Part shown: positions 33,037 to 40,411 of the stretch, piece after piece | Layout: each line of letters starts with the position of its first letter | Position numbering within the stretch: the first letter of the stretch is position 1 | NCBI GenBank assembly: GCA_016466735.1 | Contig: JAAOED010000001.1 | Coordinates: 156,748 to 220,747, forward strand | Origin: Weissella confusa | Lineage (GTDB): Bacteria > Bacillota > Bacilli > Lactobacillales > Lactobacillaceae | DNA: 64,000 nt | Reading direction: 5' to 3' | The notes under the pieces: model-generated | The model's input: the letters and a program-made list of their open reading frames with translations, nothing else | Told to the model about the DNA's origin: nothing | Database searches by the model: none | Translations under genes and position numbers: made by a program

Positions 33037-33066
33037 GGCGTTTTAAAACTAATTTTTAAAAAGGGG

Positions 33067-33095
33067 TTGCCAAGGTGTGAAATACTTGGTATTAT
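33067..33095 (+). promoter_or_regulatory. Promoter of plus-strand Tyr-Gln tRNA pair
   Basis: TTGCCA, 17-base spacer, TATTAT, 15 bases before tRNA-Tyr. Confidence 0.75.
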
Positions 33096-33109
33096 ATAAA
33101 AGTTGTTGC

Positions 33110-33192
33110 GGGGGTTTAGCGAAGTCTGGTCAAACGCGGTGGACTGTAAATCCATTCCTTCGGGTTCATAGGTTCGAATCCTATAGCCCCCA
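33110..33192 (+). tRNA. tRNA-Tyr (GUA), second copy
   Basis: Same 83-base sequence as the copy on the minus strand at 28713-28795; anticodon GTA, long variable arm, discriminator A. Confidence 0.97.
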
Positions 33193-33201
33193 TCGCATCA
33201 T

Positions 33202-33273
33202 TGGGATATGGCCAAGTGGTAAGGCATCGGTTTTTGGTACCGTGTATCGCTGGTTCGAATCCAGCTATCCCAG
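33202..33273 (+). tRNA. tRNA-Gln (UUG), second copy
   Basis: Same 72-base sequence as the copy at 28633-28704; anticodon TTG. Nine bases after tRNA-Tyr. Confidence 0.97.
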
Positions 33274-33281
33274 CTGATGGA

Positions 33282-33315
33282 AGTCGGTGAGCGAATACGC
33301 TCGCCGGCTTTTTTT
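33282..33315 (+). terminator. Terminator of plus-strand tRNA pair
   Basis: AGTCGGTGAGCG-AATA-CGCTCGCCGGCT followed by seven T. Confidence 0.85.
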
Positions 33316-33351
33316 GTGCCGATTTTGGCTGTGCTCTAGTAAACGCCTGAC

Positions 33352-33468
33352 GAAACTTTGGTCGCCGCTACGATAAGTCAAAATAATTCCGCACGCCTTT
33401 GGCGCACAGAGATTATTTCGCCTTATCTCCGGGCAACCAATTTTCTTGCTGCGCAAGAAAACCGTTTC
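33352..33468 (-). ncRNA. Predicted three-way-junction RNA between tRNAs
   Basis: 117 bases that fold with a closing helix GAAAC/GTTTC (33352-33356, 33464-33468) and two arms. The long arm pairs TTTGGTCGCC (33357) with GGCAACCAA, then GATAAG/CTTATC, AAATAAT/ATTATTT, and a tip GCACGCC/GGCGCAC. The short arm is TTTTCTTG/CAAGAAAA. Three pairs (one in the base of the long arm, two in the tip) are G-U on the minus strand but A-C on the plus strand, which favours a minus-strand RNA. A TATAAT on the minus strand lies at about 33508-33513. No terminator seen. Family not recognised. Confidence 0.4.
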
Positions 33469-33485
33469 TCTATGCTCTTTTGTGC

Positions 33486-33514
33486 TTGACACTTTTTGTA
33501 AGCAGTTGTATTAT
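33486..33514 (+). promoter_or_regulatory. Promoter of the third tRNA-Gln
   Basis: Perfect TTGACA, 17-base spacer, TATTAT. Confidence 0.82.
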
Positions 33515-33534
33515 ATTTTCTGTTGAAAAATCAT

Positions 33535-33606
33535 TGGGATATGGCCAAGTGGTAAGGCATCGGTTTTTGGTACCGTGTATCGCTGGTTCGAATCCAGCTA
33601 TCCCAG
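33535..33606 (+). tRNA. tRNA-Gln (UUG), third copy
   Basis: Third identical 72-base copy, with its own promoter. Anticodon TTG, discriminator G, no encoded CCA. Confidence 0.97.
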
Positions 33607-33612
33607 CTAATG

Positions 33613-33644
33613 AAGGCGGTGAGCGTTTGCTTGCTGCCTTTTTT
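33613..33644 (+). terminator. Terminator of the third tRNA-Gln
   Basis: AAGGCGGTGAGC-GTTT-GCTTGCTGCCTT followed by TTTT. Confidence 0.75.
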
Positions 33645-33720
33645 GTTGCGCCGAGAAGCGGTGCGCCGGAATATGGTACACTATTAGGTATTAAAACGAT
33701 TATTTATAAGGAAAAGGGTT

Positions 33721-34467
33721 ATGCTAACTAATTATGATCTGAAGGCACGTGCTCGTAATCGGGTAAAAGGGCCAGCCTTCAATGTTTCAATTAAATTGTC
33801 AATCTTCTTAATCATTTGGCAGATTCTATCATCAGTATGGGATGGGAACCAAGCGCCGGTGGTGTCATTTGCACAAACGACGATGACGTTTGGTGAATCA
33901 CTACAATTCTTGTTCCGCCTGTTCACAACGAACATGGTTGGTGAAATCATCTTTGGTGTCTTCGGGTTGGGTGCTATGTGGGCCTTTGTTGAGTGGGGAC
34001 GTAACAAAGAATTGCCTGAGAACCCAGTTGCAGATGGTTTCAAGTTTTGGGGTCGCAGCACAATCGTGGATGTCGTCGTATTGCTTGGATTGCGTTTCCT
34101 ATTTACATTCCTATGGACGTTGGTCTTGATCATTCCAGGAATAGTCAAGTCATTTGGTTATTCTCAAGCGCCATTGATTTACGCAGAAGACCACAAGCAA
34201 GGCGTTGAAATTACGAACTTGTCTGAATACTTGCTCCGCTCACAAGAATTGATGGCTGGGTACAAGTTACGCTGGTTCTGGCTCCAATTGAGCTTTATCG
34301 GTTGGTGGATCTTGGTAGCGTTGACGTTTGGCTTGGCTGCCATTTATGTTGTGCCATACTACAACGCGACGATGGCGGAATTCTACATTGAATTGACGCG
34401 TGAACGTCGTTACGGTGCCCGTGCAACGTACACCGCATCAACATCAGATGAAGATGATGAACTATAA
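33721..34467 (+). CDS. DUF975 family membrane protein
   Basis: 248 residues, about six helices. The start MLTNYDLKARARNRVKGP and the motif VLIIPGIVKSFGYSQAPLIYAED are typical of DUF975 proteins. Function unknown. ATG follows AAAAGG. The tail is acidic (TSDEDDEL). Own terminator downstream. Confidence 0.85.
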   Translation: MLTNYDLKARARNRVKGPAFNVSIKLSIFLIIWQILSSVWDGNQAPVVSFAQTTMTFGESLQFLFRLFTTNMVGEIIFGVFGLGAMWAFVEWGRNKELPENPVADGFKFWGRSTIVDVVVLLGLRFLFTFLWTLVLIIPGIVKSFGYSQAPLIYAEDHKQGVEITNLSEYLLRSQELMAGYKLRWFWLQLSFIGWWILVALTFGLAAIYVVPYYNATMAEFYIELTRERRYGARATYTASTSDEDDEL

Positions 34468-34480
34468 TAGATAGTAAGTA

Positions 34481-34513
34481 AAAAGGTTAGAGTTTAAACT
34501 CTAGCCTTTTATT
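34481..34513 (+). terminator. Terminator after DUF975 gene
   Basis: AAAAGGTTAGAGTT / ACTCTAGCCTTTT followed by ATT. The right arm lies within 24 bases of the next start codon. Confidence 0.8.
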
Positions 34514-34536
34514 ATTGGAAAAGTGAGATTTGAGAG

Positions 34537-35199
34537 ATGAAGACGCTGGATATTCGTGGGTTGTATCAACAACTTTATAATCAAATGGGACCACAACGCT
34601 GGTGGCCGGCTGAACGTTGGATGGAAACGATTGTTGGGAGTATTTTGATTCAAAATGCTTCGGCTAAGACGGTTGATCCAGTCATTGAAAAAGTTGGACG
34701 CGAAACGAATTTTGATCCGGCGACTTTGATGGCGATGTCTCAGGAAGAATTGGAACAGCTGATTTTTGAGGCTGGGTTGTACCGCAGCAAGGCCAAGTAC
34801 TTGCGTGCGTCGTTGCAATTTTTTGCCGAATACGACTTTGATTTGAGTGAACTACAAAAACTCGACACACCAACGCTACGCAAGCGGATTCGGGCAGTGT
34901 CGGGAATTGGTAATGAAACGGCTGATGTGTGGCTGGTTTACATTTTTGGACGTGCCCAATTTATCGCGGATTCCTATTCACGCCGCTTGATGAATTTCTT
35001 GGGTGGCCCTGAAAAGCTGACCTATGAAAAGGTGCAAAAGGTTGTGATGATGAATTCTGACTTCACACCGGATGAAGCGCGTGAATTCCACGCTTTAATC
35101 GATGAGTTCGGTAAGCTGTATTTGCGTAATCGCGAGCAATTTTTGACGAGCTGGCTTAAGGACGCCAACTTATCTGAAAAGCTATTAGAACAATTTTAG
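34537..35199 (+). CDS. Endonuclease III-like HhH-GPD glycosylase, no cluster
   Basis: 220 residues. HhH-GPD fold with the hairpin VSGIGNETADV (121-131) and the conserved Asp D145 (QFIADSYSRR). The Lys that makes endonuclease III a lyase is replaced by Glu (E127), so a monofunctional glycosylase is expected, as in MagIII of Helicobacter. The protein contains no cysteine at all, so there is no 4Fe-4S cluster. Likely substrate is an alkylated or mismatched base; this is inference. Ends 9 bases before the next gene, with which it forms an operon of three. Confidence 0.82.
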   Translation: MKTLDIRGLYQQLYNQMGPQRWWPAERWMETIVGSILIQNASAKTVDPVIEKVGRETNFDPATLMAMSQEELEQLIFEAGLYRSKAKYLRASLQFFAEYDFDLSELQKLDTPTLRKRIRAVSGIGNETADVWLVYIFGRAQFIADSYSRRLMNFLGGPEKLTYEKVQKVVMMNSDFTPDEAREFHALIDEFGKLYLRNREQFLTSWLKDANLSEKLLEQF

Positions 35200-35208
35200 G
35201 AGGGTGCC

Positions 35209-36090
35209 ATGGCGAGAAAAGTCGCAAGTTATAAGAAAATACGGCCGCCACGCGTGAAGCTTGGACGTAACCAAGATGCAGGGTTTGCGATTCGTGTTGC
35301 GGTGACGGATACACGTGCGGATATCTATCAGCCCTATCAGCACCCGAAGGCAGACCAAAAGGTGACGATTGGCTTCTTGGATCACGAAGAGGTTGCGAGC
35401 CGTCGCATCTGGCAACAATTTATTCAGCAAAACGCGGCTCGTGTCACTGAACCGGATGTTGATTTAGTGAGCGTGCAATCAGCCCGTCATTCAGCTAGTG
35501 TGTACGTGAGTTTTGTGGCACACGAAAAGTCGGCCTTTCAAGTCCTACGCGTTGCACAACGTTTAGGTGGCAACTGGCAAAAGATGCCCGTACTTCAAAC
35601 GCAATTTTTGGCACAAGCTTCTGAAGTTGGTGATTGGGTGCGTAAAATTGTCGCCGGTGAAGCCTTCCAGCCTTTCACGTTCCAAATGTATACGTGGCTA
35701 CGTTGGTGGTCGCAACCGGGGCTAAAGCAACAACTCGAAAAGCGTGGCAAGCACTGGCTAGTTAGCGAAGGTGAGCATCATGATGGCCTCTCAGACGAAC
35801 ATGTGGCTGTCGCACAAGCATTGTTGAAGAGTGGCTTGCTAGCCGTCCGCCAGACACAAGTCGTTGTCAGTGACACGGGGATTGCCTTAATGAACTACTT
35901 TGCCCGTTACTACGAGGCACAGTTTGCCCAAAGTTACGGTGAGGCAAGTGTTTGGCAATCCGATGAATTGTTGACGGACGCGAGTGCGGATACGTTGGGG
36001 CAGTTCGCAACAAAGAACGCCAAACGTCGACAAGCTTTGAAACTACCAACAAAAGCACCCAAAAATTATCGAGGAGACCGCTGGCGATGA
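35209..36090 (+). CDS. Unknown protein between glycosylase and SprT genes
   Basis: 293 residues, soluble, basic ends (KVASYKKIRPPRVKLGR at the start, KAPKNYRGDRWR at the end). No family recognised. The middle part has an aromatic cluster (FTFQMYTWLRWWSQPG, about residues 162-177). Starts 9 bases after the glycosylase gene and overlaps the SprT-like gene by four bases (ATGA), so the three are translated together. The basic ends and neighbours suggest a nucleic-acid-linked role, but nothing more can be said. Confidence 0.6.
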   Translation: MARKVASYKKIRPPRVKLGRNQDAGFAIRVAVTDTRADIYQPYQHPKADQKVTIGFLDHEEVASRRIWQQFIQQNAARVTEPDVDLVSVQSARHSASVYVSFVAHEKSAFQVLRVAQRLGGNWQKMPVLQTQFLAQASEVGDWVRKIVAGEAFQPFTFQMYTWLRWWSQPGLKQQLEKRGKHWLVSEGEHHDGLSDEHVAVAQALLKSGLLAVRQTQVVVSDTGIALMNYFARYYEAQFAQSYGEASVWQSDELLTDASADTLGQFATKNAKRRQALKLPTKAPKNYRGDRWR

Positions 36091-36560
36091 CCGATACTGA
36101 ACTACAAGCATTGGTTGAACAAATCTCATTAGCTGATTTCGGCCGACCATTTGTCCACCAAGCGACGTTTAACCGTCGCTTGCGTACGACTGGCGGTCGC
36201 TATGTGCTGCAAACGCATAATTTGGAAATCAATCCCTTGATGATTGAAGAGTTTGATGAACAAACCTTGGTTGGTGTGATTAAGCATGAACTGGTGCATT
36301 ACCACAATCACATTCAAGGCTTGCCATACCAACATAAGGACCGTTATTTTCAGACAGAATTGCAACGCATTGCCGGTTTGCGTTATGCGCCAGCGACCTC
36401 TAAGGCGAAAGTCCGCAAACAACCCAAGCATTATTGGATTTATACCTGTAAGAATGGCCATGAAATTTATCGCCAACGCCGACTCAATGAATTACGCTAT
36501 GCCTGCGGAAAGTGTGGTGCACCAATCCGTCTCACCGGTGAATTAAAAATTGGTGACTAA
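36087..36560 (+). CDS. SprT-like zinc metalloprotein
   Basis: 157 residues. The SprT-like motif HELVHYH (H67, E68, H71) lies in the middle, and a C-terminal zinc ribbon is made of YTCKNGH and YACGKCG. Bacterial SprT proteins are small and not well studied; eukaryotic Spartan homologues cleave DNA-protein crosslinks. The overlap with the upstream gene and the linkage to a base-excision enzyme would fit a repair role (inference). Confidence 0.85.
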   Translation: MTDTELQALVEQISLADFGRPFVHQATFNRRLRTTGGRYVLQTHNLEINPLMIEEFDEQTLVGVIKHELVHYHNHIQGLPYQHKDRYFQTELQRIAGLRYAPATSKAKVRKQPKHYWIYTCKNGHEIYRQRRLNELRYACGKCGAPIRLTGELKIGD

Positions 36561-36613
36561 GGTTGGTTGCTTTGTTATACTAATCACATATTCTAAATTA
36601 GAGGTGAGTATTC

Positions 36614-37792
36614 ATGGAGAACTTCCGTTTCTTCGTGCCAACTGACATTCGTTTCGGTCGTGACCGTTTGAGCGAATTGCCAGAGGCACTTGCAAAGTTT
36701 GGTAAGCGCGTTTTGGTTGTCTACGGGGGTGGATCAATCAAGCGTTCAGGTTTGTACGAGCGTGTTATGAACCAATTGAGTGACTTTGAAGTGACTGAAT
36801 TGGCTGGCGTTGAGCCAAACCCACGTATTGATTCAGTACGTGAAGGTGTTAAGTTGGCCCGTGACAACAAGATTGATGTTATCTTGGCTGTTGGTGGTGG
36901 ATCAGTTGTGGATGCTTCTAAGGTTATCGCAGCAAGTGTTCCTTATGATGGGGATGCTTGGGATCTTGTTAAGAACCCATCATTGATTGACATGGCTTTG
37001 CCTTTGGTCGATATTTTGACGTTGTCAGCAACGGGAACAGAAATGAACCGTAACGCTGTTATCTCAAACATGGAGACGAACGAAAAGTTGGGAACGACGG
37101 GTATGAACTTGATTCCACAAGTATCATTCTTGGACCCAGCAGAGACGCAAACGGTCTCAAAGTGGCAAACGGCCGCTGGTTCATCAGACATCTTGAGCCA
37201 CTTGTTTGAGCAATACTTTGCCCGTACGGCAAACGTTGACTTGCAAGACTTCTTGGCTGAAGCTTTGATGAAGGTTGTTATTAAGCACGGACCTATTGCG
37301 TTCAACGAGCCTGATAACTACGAGTCACGTGCCGAATTGATGTGGGCCTCATCATTGGCTTTGAATGGTTTGGAAAACGCCGGAAAGCCAGTTGGTTGGA
37401 CTGTGCACCCAATCGAGCACGAATTGTCAGCCTTCTACGACATCACTCACGGTGTTGGTTTGGCTATCTTGACGCCACGTTGGATGGAATACGCATTGGA
37501 CGAGAAGACGGCACCTAAGTTTGCCCAATACGGTCGTAACGTTTGGGGCTTGCAAGGGGATGATGACATGGCTGTTGCCAAGGATGCCATCCGCAAGACA
37601 ATTGCTTGGTACCAATCAATGGATATTCCAATGACGTTGCCAGAAGTTGGCATCGACGAGTCAAAGCTAGACGTGATGGCTGCAGCTGCAGTTGAGCACG
37701 GTGGCTTGACGCAAGGTGTTTATGCACCAATGCAACCAGCTGATGTTGAAGCCGTTTTGCGTGCTTCAATGACTGCGCCAGTGGTTGATTAA
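36614..37792 (+). CDS. Iron-containing alcohol dehydrogenase
   Basis: 392 residues, similar in layout to NADPH-dependent butanol dehydrogenases (YugJ/BdhA). N-terminal Rossmann domain with VVYGGGSIKRSG and AVGGGSVVDASK; metal ligands in SSDILSHLFE (Asp, His) and HPIEHELSAFYDITHGVGL (His, His). It would reduce an aldehyde or ketone with NAD(P)H, helpful for regeneration of cofactor in heterofermentation. Substrate not known. GAGGTGAG ribosome site. Confidence 0.88.
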   Translation: MENFRFFVPTDIRFGRDRLSELPEALAKFGKRVLVVYGGGSIKRSGLYERVMNQLSDFEVTELAGVEPNPRIDSVREGVKLARDNKIDVILAVGGGSVVDASKVIAASVPYDGDAWDLVKNPSLIDMALPLVDILTLSATGTEMNRNAVISNMETNEKLGTTGMNLIPQVSFLDPAETQTVSKWQTAAGSSDILSHLFEQYFARTANVDLQDFLAEALMKVVIKHGPIAFNEPDNYESRAELMWASSLALNGLENAGKPVGWTVHPIEHELSAFYDITHGVGLAILTPRWMEYALDEKTAPKFAQYGRNVWGLQGDDDMAVAKDAIRKTIAWYQSMDIPMTLPEVGIDESKLDVMAAAAVEHGGLTQGVYAPMQPADVEAVLRASMTAPVVD

Positions 37793-37810
37793 TCAAAATA
37801 TGAAATTATG

Positions 37811-37841
37811 ACGTACATGGTAATTAACTGTGTACGTTTTT
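37811..37841 (+). terminator. Terminator after alcohol dehydrogenase gene
   Basis: ACGTACA / TGTACGT with a 13-base loop, followed by TTTTTC. Confidence 0.65.
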
Positions 37842-37863
37842 CTTTATACATGGGCATCTTCAC

Positions 37864-37893
37864 TTGAAACACACTGGCATATAACGGTATGAT
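37864..37893 (+). promoter_or_regulatory. oatA: Promoter of oatA
   Basis: TTGAAA, 18-base spacer, TATGAT. It is a sigma-A type site; the CGTC element of ECF promoters is missing. Confidence 0.6.
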
Positions 37894-37940
37894 AGAAATT
37901 AGTTTTGTAATGTTAGTTGTACTTTAGGAAGAGAATGAAA

Positions 37941-39830
37941 ATGGGGCAAAATAGTAGTAAGAAGCCACGGTATATCACTGGCTTTGACGGTCTGCGCGCA
38001 ATTGCGGTTATCGGCGTCATTGTCTTTCACCTGTGGCCGGAACATCTAGTTGGTGGTTGGCTAGGTGTGCCATTGTTTTTTGTGTTGTCAGGTTATTTAA
38101 TTACAGATTTATTAATCCAAGAATTTGATCGTAACGGGCGCATTGATCTGATTGGGTTTTATCGCCGACGTATCAAGCGTTTGTACCCGGCGTTAGTTGT
38201 GATGCTGTTTGCGACAGCGACGATGATTGGCTTGTTCGCACGTGATTTGTTGTATAACTTACGCGCAATTATCATGACGAATATGACCTATGTCTACAAT
38301 ATTTGGGCGACCAAGCACGGCGACTCGTATTTTGATTCATGGGGTGGTGCTTCGCCATTTACGCACTTGTGGTCATTGTCGATTGAAGGTCAGTTTTATC
38401 TGATTTGGCCAATCGTGGTCTTTGCGGTGTTGGCATTGAAGATTAAGCGCAGTTCAATCGCTGCGTCACTATTAGGATTAGCAGTTGTCTCAGCTATCCT
38501 GATGGGGATTTTCTATGATCCAGCCAACATCAACCGGACTTATTATGGTACGGATACACGTATGTTTGCGGTGCTTTTGGGAACGGCATTGGCCTTTGCT
38601 TGGCCATCAAACCACATGAAATTAACGTTGAAGCCCAAAGCAAAGCGTAATTTGAATGTGCTGGGTGTCGTTGCATTAGCCTTTACGTTGGTTGGCTTGT
38701 TTTGGTTAAACGGTCAGTGGGAAGCCACGTATATGGGCTTGATGTTTGTGTTCACATTGATGGTAACGGGCTTGATTGCCATCACGGCACATCCCGCTTC
38801 GTTTTTGAGTAAGGTATTGGATAACAAGCCGTTGAACTATCTTGGCACGCGTTCGTACAGTATCTACTTGTACCAATTGCCGGTATTCGTGTTCTTCGAT
38901 AAGTTCACCAGTCACAACGATTTTTTCTTGATGAATGTCATTAAGATTGCGGTTGTGTTGGGAATTGCTGAAGTAAGCTACCGGTACGTGGAAAATGTTT
39001 TCCGTCGTTTCAAAAAGCCAGACTTGCAACCTGGTGAACCAAAGATGGCCCGTTTCTTCCAAAGCAGAGCAGCTAAGATTATGGCTAGCATTGCGGCGGT
39101 ATTCATGTTGGGGACTGTGAACGCAGTTTCAGCGAAGGAAGCAGGGCATGCTCGCCCCAAGACAGACCTGCAAAAGCGCTTGAATACCAACAAGAATAAG
39201 ATTGCGGATGCCAACAAGAAGGCGCTCGAAGCGGCTAAGAAAGGCAACAAGGCCGACAAGAAGACGGCTGAGCATAGTTCATCAAACAGTGAATCAACGA
39301 CTGGTTCGGATCCAGTCGCTCAAAAGTATGGTTTGACTGACAAGGAATATGCAGCGATTAAGGACAAGTCAGTCACCGCCATTGGTGATTCGGTCATGGT
39401 TGATGTGGCCCCTGACTTGCAAGAGTTGATGCCAAACACCGTGGCTGATGCAGCGGTTGGTCGCCAACCTTACGTTGTACCAACTGTGTTGCAGTCATAC
39501 GTGAATAAGGGTGTTTTGGCGCCAACGGTTGTGATTTCGATTGGGACGAACGGTGCCATTGGGCCAAACGTCTTCGATCAAATTATGCAAATCATTGGTA
39601 ACCGCACCGTTTATTGGGTAAATGGTTATGCTGACCGTTCATGGGTCCAAACGAATAACCAATTCCTAGAACAACAAAAAGCAAAGTATCCAAATTTGCA
39701 CATCGTTGATTGGGCGAACTTGGTCAAGGACCACGGCGATTGGCTTGGTGGGGACCACGTTCACCCTAATCCAACTGGTTCTGTTCAATACGCAGCTTTG
39801 ATTGCGAAGGATATGGCAAAGAATCAATAA
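37941..39830 (+). CDS. oatA: Peptidoglycan O-acetyltransferase, OatA-like
   Basis: 629 residues. An N-terminal acyltransferase-3 domain with about eleven helices (start FDGLRAIAVIGVIVFHLWP, then RRRIKRLYPAL) is followed by a helix, a Lys/Ala-rich linker (about 420-460) and an extracellular SGNH domain with GDSVMVD and GDHVHPN, the catalytic Ser and Asp-His. OatA acetylates N-acetylmuramic acid and gives lysozyme resistance. The ATG at 37941 has AGGAAGAG at seven bases. Its presence fits the SigV/RsiV-like lysozyme system at 24.2 kb, though its promoter is not of the ECF type. Confidence 0.9.
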   Translation: MGQNSSKKPRYITGFDGLRAIAVIGVIVFHLWPEHLVGGWLGVPLFFVLSGYLITDLLIQEFDRNGRIDLIGFYRRRIKRLYPALVVMLFATATMIGLFARDLLYNLRAIIMTNMTYVYNIWATKHGDSYFDSWGGASPFTHLWSLSIEGQFYLIWPIVVFAVLALKIKRSSIAASLLGLAVVSAILMGIFYDPANINRTYYGTDTRMFAVLLGTALAFAWPSNHMKLTLKPKAKRNLNVLGVVALAFTLVGLFWLNGQWEATYMGLMFVFTLMVTGLIAITAHPASFLSKVLDNKPLNYLGTRSYSIYLYQLPVFVFFDKFTSHNDFFLMNVIKIAVVLGIAEVSYRYVENVFRRFKKPDLQPGEPKMARFFQSRAAKIMASIAAVFMLGTVNAVSAKEAGHARPKTDLQKRLNTNKNKIADANKKALEAAKKGNKADKKTAEHSSSNSESTTGSDPVAQKYGLTDKEYAAIKDKSVTAIGDSVMVDVAPDLQELMPNTVADAAVGRQPYVVPTVLQSYVNKGVLAPTVVISIGTNGAIGPNVFDQIMQIIGNRTVYWVNGYADRSWVQTNNQFLEQQKAKYPNLHIVDWANLVKDHGDWLGGDHVHPNPTGSVQYAALIAKDMAKNQ

Positions 39831-39837
39831 TAACGCG

Positions 39838-39868
39838 AAGCGCTGACATAAAAGTCAGCGCTTTTTTA
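39838..39868 (+). terminator. Terminator of oatA
   Basis: AAGCGCTGAC / GTCAGCGCTT followed by TTTTT. Confidence 0.9.
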
Positions 39869-39901
39869 TATTTCAGGTTGCTAATTTTTTGTCATGTGTG
39901 G

Positions 39902-39930
39902 TATTCTTAACTGGTTAATTAACCGGTAAA
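39902..39930 (+). promoter_or_regulatory. adc promoter with two AdcR/ZitR operators
   Basis: An extended -10 (TGGTATTCT; box at 39902-39907) is followed at once by TTAACTGGTTAA (39907-39918) and TTAACCGGTAAA (39919-39930). Both fit the zinc regulator box TTAACYRGTTAA, the first perfectly. Zn-loaded repressor bound here would cover the transcription start. Confidence 0.85.
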
Positions 39931-39946
39931 GGATAAAGGTGACGGT

Positions 39947-40411
39947 ATGGCGACTGAAGAGTATGCAGAACAATTGGATCATTTTTTAAATGACGTACGC
40001 TTGTTGGCTGAAAATCAACGTGAGATTTTGTTGGGGGATGCGAATTCACCCATTACGACGACCCAAGGCCACGTGTTGATGTTGTTGGCGCAAAATGGAC
40101 CACAAACGAATACGGAATTGGCGCACGCCTTGCATGTGTCAGCCGCCGCGATTACCAAGGCGATGAAGGGTCTCAACACGGTTGATGATCCAATGGTCAA
40201 TGTGGTGCCAGATCCTGACGATGGCCGTGTGTCGCGTTGGTCATTGACGACGTTGGGTATTTCAATGGCGACGGCTCACGCACAACGCCATCGTGAAACG
40301 TTAGCGGAGTATCAAAGTGTTTTTGCTGTCTTTACGGAACAAGACCAAACGACTATCAGTCACTTTTTGACGTTGGTTGCCGATCGACTAAACGGAGGAA
40401 ATCATGAGTAA
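39947..40411 (+). CDS. adcR: Zinc-responsive MarR-family repressor AdcR/ZitR
   Basis: 154 residues. MarR winged helix with TNTELAHALHVSAAAITKAMKGL as recognition part. Residues that match the primary zinc site of AdcR are present: H42, H111 and H115, and a Glu near 22-26. First gene of adcR-adcA-adcC-adcB, with overlapping ends. Two operators lie just upstream. Confidence 0.92.
   Translation: MATEEYAEQLDHFLNDVRLLAENQREILLGDANSPITTTQGHVLMLLAQNGPQTNTELAHALHVSAAAITKAMKGLNTVDDPMVNVVPDPDDGRVSRWSLTTLGISMATAHAQRHRETLAEYQSVFAVFTEQDQTTISHFLTLVADRLNGGNHE

Noticed and set aside
28633..33606. tRNA genes as phage or island attachment sites
   Set aside because: No integrase, no partial tRNA end and no phage genes between the copies; the repeats are full-length functional tRNAs in inverted order.
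33077..33731. Open frames across the tRNA cluster
   Set aside because: They translate through tRNA genes and terminators; the products are not protein-like.
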